Assembly (NCBI GenBank): GCA_015039465.1 | Contig: MU130053.1 | Location: 11,360 to 24,431, forward strand | DNA: 13,072 nucleotides | Origin: Phlegmacium glaucopus | Lineage: Eukaryota; Basidiomycota; Agaricomycetes; Agaricales; Cortinariaceae | Direction of reading: 5' to 3' | Position numbers and translations under genes: made by a program | Shown: positions 8,046-13,072 of the stretch, piece by piece | Numbering within the stretch: the stretch's first letter is position 1 | Layout: each line of letters opens with the position of its first letter | Notes under the pieces: model-generated | The model's input: the letters and a program-made list of their open reading frames with translations, nothing else | Database searches by the model: none | What the model was told of the DNA's origin: nothing

Positions 8046-10491
8046 ATGACAGGCAAGCTCATCAGCAGCTGCCTCAAAAGCAGCTAAAAAAGCCAAAGGA
8101 ACGAAAAAGACTGAACGAAGGGAAACTAAAATCGCTCTCAAATCCAAATCAACTCTAAAAGGGTCCTCTACTACTAGCGGGAAGAAGTCTGGCAAGAAAA
8201 AGGAGAATGATTCGGATACAGATGACGATGATCTTGAAGGTATCTTGGAAAAGGTAAGGATGTATTGACTTTATAAATCTCAGAGAGATAATGATGCGAT
8301 TGCGGTCAGTAGATGCGGAAAGAATGGGAAGAAGCTCATACGGTGACTGAGGAACTCGTGGAAGGATCTCCTAGTCGACGAGCAAACGCTACTTTGACGG
8401 CTTGTCCAAATGGAAGTCACCTATGATGCATTGGGGGGGAATGACTTGTGGTTATTCCACACGCAAGAGTACAAATGGAATCAAGTCGAATTTAGAGAAA
8501 TGGATGCTAAACCATCGTGAGTTTTTACCTCGTAAGTTCCAGGGATGAACATCGCCTTCTCAGTAAGAGAGAACAACAGACTACGCAGTGGTTTCTCTTT
8601 TCTGCCTTGTGCCGACGGCATCATCTTACACGGTCTGTCCCCTCCCAACACTACAAGTTTTGATTTGCGTACTTAAAACTAAGGACCTAGGTGGATATTG
8701 CAAGGAATACGCAAAAGGGAAACGTCCAGTTGGCGTAATGCTCGATGATACCTGGCTACTGAAGTAATGCACCTTGCTTTCCGCATCTTCCCCTTCCATC
8801 GTTGTACTAACCAATGTCTCCCCAAGAATCACATTACCCTCTACTGCAGATCCAAGTCCTGCACCGAAACCAGTTGGTGCACTGCTAAAAACTACATCGA
8901 AAGCGCCTAACAAGCAGTCTCAAACTCAACTAACGATCAAATGGGAACGGCGTAAACGCGCATCCGATGCATACGCGGCTTCTCTCCGTAGTGGTTGTAC
9001 GATGACTCTATGAGCAGGAAAAGGAATGGGTATCCTTTTTGGAGGTGTTACAGATGAAGATACTAACGAAGAGACATTGGAAAGTGTTTTTTGGAATGAT
9101 TTGTAAGTTGCTTTTATTCATGTCTTTTTTTTTGTCATACACGATTATTTGTGGGCTGATCAGTTCCTCTCTTTTTTCAAAATTTTTAGGTACCGATATC
9201 AGCTCACTGGGAAGGGGAAATGGAGCAGTATGACGTTGAAAAAGCCAAAAGCAAAGGGTGGTGCCAAGTCTAAAGGCGTAAAGAAAAAACAGAAGGATAA
9301 AGATGCGAAGTGGAAGGAGCAAAATAGTGAGGAGGAGGATGAAGGTGAAGACGAGGTATGTATCCTTTTCTTTTCATGGTGTAGTTGTCGAAACCCTAAA
9401 GGCACAGGTTCAGCCACCCGCTGCTGCTCCCCCTAAGACAGCGACACTCGACGGACCTGATCCTACCGATCCCTGGCTCACAACTCCTCTGCCAAGATAT
9501 AATGCCTGTTAGCAGTTCTCCGAAACACACTCTACATGTAGGGGGCCTCTCTCCTGTCATCTGAAAATCCGGGAGTTAAAACTTTTTTTATTTCATAGAT
9601 ATGGAGGAATCTATCACGCGAATATACTTTGGACGATTTTTACGCGCTTCAATTGGATAAAATGGACAAGTATATTTGTTTGAAGGAGAGTGATGTCGTT
9701 ATCCCGGATGGTGATGTAGAATGTAGCAGCGGCGACGATGATAACGATGATGACGATGATGATGACGATGAGGAGGAAGAAGAGAGAGATGGAGATGATG
9801 CTGACGTTGAGCATGACGAGCCCGACGAGGAGGAAGTTCTGGAGAACACACCCGAAAGCATGGAGGAGGATCAATCAACAACAAAAATCGAACTTATTGA
9901 CGGGGAGCCCACCAAACTCTCTTAGGTAAAAAATTCATTCTCTCCCACCCAACGCGCGGCTCTTCAAGTTTTTTTTAACTATTTCTTCTCTTCAGGATGA
10001 GCTTCGCTCTCGACCAACAGCTTTCATGGGCGTATCGAAAGATGACACATGTTCACCGGAAGATATACAAAGTACTCCATTACCTGGAGAAACGTTAGCC
10101 ATGTTCTACGCTCGTTCACGTTAGTAGTCTCTCTCTGCCTCTTTTATATTCTTCTGACCCTAACCCGCACTTCCCAGGTGAATACTGGACTCAAAAAGCC
10201 CATGGCAACAGCGATAATCAAGGGAAGCAACTACGTAGAGATGGATTCACACTTGCTGAAGAACGATATAGTACGTTTGTTTTTAGCTTTGGTTTTTATG
10301 TAACTTGGGCGTCCTCTGATCACTTTTATCGTGTGCCATTAGACGCATATAAACCGATTTTAGCCGAGGTCGAGAAGATTTTGGAAGAGGCGGGGTTAGA
10401 TGAAGAGGGGATGAGACGGGGTGCTGCAGGAGGAGGAGGTTCACCCCTGTCTGCTGGAGGAGTTGTTGGGTTTAGTCTTAACAGACGCTAA
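8046..10491 (+). pseudogene. KEL3/KLHDC4-like Kelch-repeat protein relic
   Basis: Kelch proteins of this type form a beta-propeller; the cellular role is poorly defined. Visible in order are a Lys-rich N-terminus (SKAAKKAKG), an acidic stretch, LEGILEK/MRKEWEEAH, RRANATLT, then DLWLFHTQEYKW, SGFSFLPCADGIILHG, GYCKEYAKGKRPVGVMLDD, the linker KPVGALLKTTSKAPNK, GMGILFGGVTDEDTNEE, a Lys-rich insert, PLPRYNA, YTLDDFYALQLDKMDKY, a long Asp/Glu run (9736-9790) and a C-terminal PLPGETLAMFYARS...FTLAEERY region of the DUF4110 type. The last codon is TAA 10489-10491. Most introns keep good splice sites. Lesions: TGA for Trp at 8424-8426; an internal deletion joined near 8440 that removes the first Kelch blades and shifts frame; TGA at 9011-9013; a missing base at 9506/9507; TAG at 9539-9541; a shifted junction near 9615; TAG at 9923-9925. 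The first ATG is out of frame with the Lys-rich region. Confidence 0.85.
9736..9790 (+). repeat. GAT/GAG trinucleotide-rich tract
   Basis: GAC/GAT codons followed by GAG/GAA codons code for an Asp then Glu run inside the Kelch relic, between the last propeller segment and the C-terminal domain. Acidic runs at this place are usual for the family. The tract is still in frame with the 9629-9925 open segment. Confidence 0.8.
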
Positions 10492-10888
10492 AACCGCCAT
10501 TAGGCTACGACTTTAGTTCAAAGCTATACACGAGTTAGGTGTGTGCGTCGATGCGTATCTGGTTGATTTGAAAGGTGTCGATGAAAAAATGGAAAAAAAA
10601 TGGGTTGGCCTGATTGACCCATGCCCTCCCCGATTGGGGAAGGGAACGTCTTATAGCCATCTCGGCCCACCAATATTTGGACTGACCTTTCCCAACGCTC
10701 TAACATATTTTGAAGGCCTTCTATGATTGGGTAAATTATCAAAGGAATGAAAGAGAAGATGCTGAATATAATACGGTGGGTATTCGAAGACGAAATGTGA
10801 ATATGAAATATACCAAGCTCGATAGCTATCCTGCTAGGTGCAAAAAACGGATAATCAAGGGGGGAGAAATAAGAAATAGGCTACGGTA
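10492..10888. other. Stretch with no recognised gene
   Basis: Downstream of the Kelch stop there is a 63-codon plus-strand frame (10710-10901) with YDWVNYQRNERED near its start. It has no recognisable domain and no clear splice partners. A GC-rich block CCCATGCCCTCCCCGATTGGGG lies at about 10618-10639. Nothing further can be supported. Confidence 0.4.
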
Positions 10889-11055
10889 TAAGGTGAAATA
10901 AGGTGCCCAGCGCTCGTTATGGAGGTTTTCGACCAAGGCCAGTATGCTACAAGTCTAGTGCATGCTGCCTTGAATGCTGCCTCCGGGCTCTATGTGATCA
11001 TCTATCTACCATCTCGATATCGTCACCTTGTCGACCGCCAATGTTATCGTCTCCA
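10889..11055. repeat. Direct repeat partner of 4664-4835
   Basis: This is the better-preserved copy. It covers the last codons of the membrane-protein gene and its 3' flank. Both copies carry CAGCGCTCGTTATGGA, CTACAAGTCTAGTGCAT and TATGTGATCATCTATCTA in the same order. This copy has a 12-base or so extra segment (TTGAATGCTGCC) that looks like a local duplication. Confidence 0.75.
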
Positions 11056-12077
11056 TTGACAATACCAGCATCATTGACAATACCAGCATCATGATCTTCC
11101 GGTTCCGATATTGAATTTGTGTTGTCGGCCGCAAAGCGCAAACTCTCAATGGTAGATTCTCTCATGGATTCCTTATCGTGGAAGGACAATCCCATGGAGA
11201 CCCGCACCAGGATGATTGTAGGTGTTATACCCTAGACAGACCCATGCTATCAGTGAAATAAGAAGTAGCAGGGATTGATGTGGTAATCACGTTCAACATT
11301 TGGTGGATAAAAATGATGATCTTAAGAATGCTATCGCCAGCATCCGTCACTACAAAAATGGTACCCAGGACCCGAGCCAATTGGATTGAAAACAATATCA
11401 TGCCAGATTCAATTATTATGAATATGACAGCCCGAATCTTGCTCCCACCAGTAGCGCCCAAACGTTGGTCGTCTGAGGTAGACCCGATTTCACGGTACAC
11501 CCTGAAGATCTTGAACACAATTAAGAACGTCACCAGAGCATTCACGGTCATGGAAATGGCAAGAGCCGCCAGGATCGCCCCATCTGCCCAGACAGGTTGT
11601 ACAAGTTGGCCTGAGACGATGGACAAGGAGCTTTCACCTACTAGCCAGATAACTACAGGAAATGATTTGAAATTGGCCAGTCAAATAAGATAGGTTGACT
11701 GACCCAAGTATGCAACTGCTAAGATTGAAGGAAGGATCACAACACGGATATTGCAACCCCACACAATCCAGGAACGGTATATCTTTAAGATTTGCATCAG
11801 TAAAATAAATGATAGGCATAGCAGGGTATACATACTAGGATTGATTGAGCGATGAAATCACAGCAACCAAATACTGCGCTTTGAACGAAAGCGACTCGGA
11901 GTACTATTGTCAGGTTCCCGAAAGTCTGCACAACTGAAAGCGTAAAAAAAGATGGTTATCGTTACTGATAGAATTGTTACTAACAACATATATGAAACTT
12001 GCTATATCAACCATGACGGTAACAGCAGATAGAACGTAGAGAGCACCAGCGTTGTACAAGTCAGCCTGACTCGGGGT
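10998..12077 (-). pseudogene. Multi-pass (7-TM type) membrane protein gene, N-terminus lost
   Basis: This belongs to a large uncharacterised multi-helix membrane protein family of mushroom-forming fungi. Exons by eye are 12077-11981, 11933-11836, 11782-11704, 11652-11291 and 11231-10998, with introns of 47-59 bp and conserved frame, giving about 289 residues. Hydrophobic helices: ALYVLSAVTVMVDIASF; AFVQSAVFGCCDFIAQSILIY; IRVVILPSILAVAYLGVIW; ILAALAISMTVNALVTFLIV; IRAVIFIIIESGMILFSIQL; then ILKIIIFIHQMLN joined to GITPTIILVRVSMGLSF. The family hallmarks IYRSWIVWG and the ITPTIILVRVS block near the C-terminus are clear. The tail is acidic and ends DDIEMVDR. Six helices remain and the first is missing. 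Upstream of 12077 the sequence turns into the TGAC-rich end of a hAT element, so the gene was probably split by that insertion. The body shows no stop. Confidence 0.75.
11055..11090 (-). repeat. 18-bp perfect tandem duplication in coding tail
   Basis: ATTGACAATACCAGCATC occurs twice back to back. On the coding strand it gives the hexapeptide DAGIVN twice, in the cytoplasmic-type tail of the membrane protein. The reading frame is kept. Confidence 0.9.
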
Positions 12078-12150
12078 CAGAGGGGTCAGGTCAGGGTGGG
12101 TCACGTCAACTGACTTGACGTAGTCAAGGGTCATGATGGGGGTCAGACCT
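12078..12150 (+). mobile_element. Probable left end of a hAT element, with TGAC/GTCA subterminal motifs
   Basis: CAGAGGGGTC at 12078-12087 fits the CAGNG start of hAT terminal repeats. The next 65 bases are packed with GTCA/TGAC words (GGTCAGGTCAGGG, GTCACGTCAACTGACTTGACGTAGTCAAGGGTCATGA and GGTCAGACC, in that order with gaps). Such subterminal motifs commonly bind hAT transposases. The 8 bases just outside (12070-12077, CTCGGGGT) would be the target-site duplication. The right end is outside the window, so the exact boundary is an inference. Confidence 0.6.
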
Positions 12151-12260
12151 TTTTTGGAAATTCTGTGATGCCAGTGATGGACAGATAATTTGCAGATAAT
12201 CCTTAAGATAATGCTTGATCGAGGCTCGTGCCAACCGCGTTGAGACATCGTGTACACGAG

Positions 12261-12266
12261 TATATA
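12261..12266 (+). promoter_or_regulatory. Possible TATA box of the hAT transposase
   Basis: TATATA lies about 48 bases upstream of the transposase ATG at 12314, in the right place for a compact transposon promoter. This is a motif match only. Confidence 0.35.
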
Positions 12267-12313
12267 GTCAATGAAGCATTTAATTTGTCCCTTGCTCGTC
12301 CTGTCCTTCTACT

Positions 12314-13072
12314 ATGTCTACCAAGCACTGGTCTTGGGGGTATTTTATCACTGACAACCATTTCTTTTGAAATAACAACTCTTACAAGAATGCATGGTGC
12401 ATTGCATGCCTTAACCATTACAAGGACCAGCTTCGGCAGTCTGATATTGTTAGTGCGGCAGTCAGTGGAATTAGCAGTGGCCGTACAGATGCAGATTGGG
12501 AAGCACAAGGTGGCTATAGTACCAGACTTTTTTTACCTTCGGAACTGTTATAAAAATTATGTAGCACGCACAGACTCTGCCCCAATTGCAGGAAAACCGG
12601 GCCAGTCAATGGTGCCACACTTATCAAAATGCGTCTTTGTTGCCCCAGATGTCAGAAATCGTGCTATAGAAGAAATTAATGGGAAGAAAAATCGCCGTGA
12701 AAATCCTCCCATGCTTGGACGTTCAGCAAGTATGCCTCTCCCCACTACCATGATGGGATCAGGTCATCCTACAGCAACGATGTCTGGATCACCAAGCCCA
12801 AGCCCACTTCTGTTATCTGTGCCGCTTGTAAATTTAGAACGACCACCAAAGCGTCCTAGAGTGTCAAGCTTCACAAGCCCTGATAACTCACCAAGTCCGG
12901 TTGGAAGGGCATGGAACCCACCGCTACAGCAAGAATTTGGTGAAGATTTATGTAAACTCCTCATTGCAACTCGCTCGTCATGGAACACCGCACACAATCC
13001 ACAGATGCGATTGTTTGTTGAGAAGTGGATTCCGGGTGCGATTGTACCTGATCGTCGAACCTTATCAGGGCC
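12314..13072 (+). CDS. hAT-family transposase with BED zinc finger, 5' part (cut by window edge)
   Basis: A hAT transposase cuts and pastes its own element using the terminal repeats and subterminal motifs. The start is ATG 12314 (MSTKHWSWGYF). Exon 1 is 12314-12509, then a 55-bp GT-AG intron (12510-12564), then exon 2 from 12565 through the edge, 234 codons in all. A BED-type finger is visible: aromatic HWSW near residues 5-8, YKNAWCIAC with C29 and C32, then H84-x3-C88 (HLSKC). A Ser/Pro-rich linker with KRPRV follows, then the start of the catalytic region (FGEDLCKLLIA, NPQMRLFVEKWIPGA, PDRRTLSG), which is typical of fungal hATs. The frame is broken once by TGA at 12368-12370, just before the first Cys pair. 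The element is therefore either a dead copy or one base change from an open frame. The rest lies beyond 13072. Confidence 0.85.

Noticed and set aside
9614..9874. Minus-strand frames rich in Ile/Val/Ser or His opposite the Asp/Glu run
   Set aside because: They are the complement of the GAT/GAG repeat in the Kelch relic; the hydrophobic look is a product of the repeat.
11280..11693. 137-codon plus-strand frame near the right end
   Set aside because: It is antisense to three or four transmembrane helices of the membrane-protein gene, whose exons fit family motifs and splice sites.
1..13072. CRISPR array, prokaryotic defence locus or operon
   Set aside because: Genes are split by spliceosomal introns and the repeats lack a direct-repeat/spacer form; this is eukaryotic DNA.

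Overview
The window looks like an accessory, repeat-rich stretch of a basidiomycete genome, most likely Agaricomycetes. The evidence is many short introns (about 46-75 bp, GT...AG, often with CTNAC/CTGAT-like branch sites), a seven-helix membrane protein of a family expanded in mushroom-forming fungi, a hAT transposase of the type common there, and a SAP plus tyrosine-recombinase gene. No tRNA, rRNA, CRISPR or bacterial operon signal was seen.

Layout, left to right. (1) 1-328: two different hexamer arrays, AAGGTT and TTGGAA/TTCCAA, both on a close to 10-bp pitch; the second flips orientation at a palindrome. (2) 425-3751, minus strand: a roughly 12-exon gene for a protein with an N-terminal SAP domain, an acidic linker and a Crypton/Ndc10-type tyrosine recombinase core that keeps the whole R-K-H-x-x-R-H/W-Y set. 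It is the best preserved gene here and is the main candidate for an unusual system. (3) 3752-5182: mostly unassigned sequence, with an orphan 49-codon exon-like frame and the 3' stub of a second copy of the membrane-protein gene. (4) 5183-7979, minus: a decayed METTL16-type U6 snRNA m6A methyltransferase gene whose catalytic core is tandemly duplicated (two units of about 820 bp). (5) 8046-10491, plus: a decayed Kelch-repeat gene of the KEL3/KLHDC4 type, head to head with the METTL16 relic and only about 66 bp from it; it has lost its first Kelch blades and carries several stops and shifts. (6) 10492-10888: unassigned. (7) 10998-12077, minus: a multi-pass membrane protein gene cut off at its N-terminus. 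(8) about 12078-13072, plus: the left end and first exons of a hAT transposon with a BED zinc finger, which seems to have landed in the membrane-protein gene; it runs off the right edge.

The genes do not form a pathway. The picture is a mobile-element neighbourhood: two DNA-transposon-type genes (a tyrosine recombinase and a hAT) beside decayed copies of two housekeeping genes (METTL16, KEL3) and two copies of a membrane-protein 3' end. Intron-exon structures were worked out by eye from splice consensus, reading-frame continuity and remembered family motifs; no database search was run.
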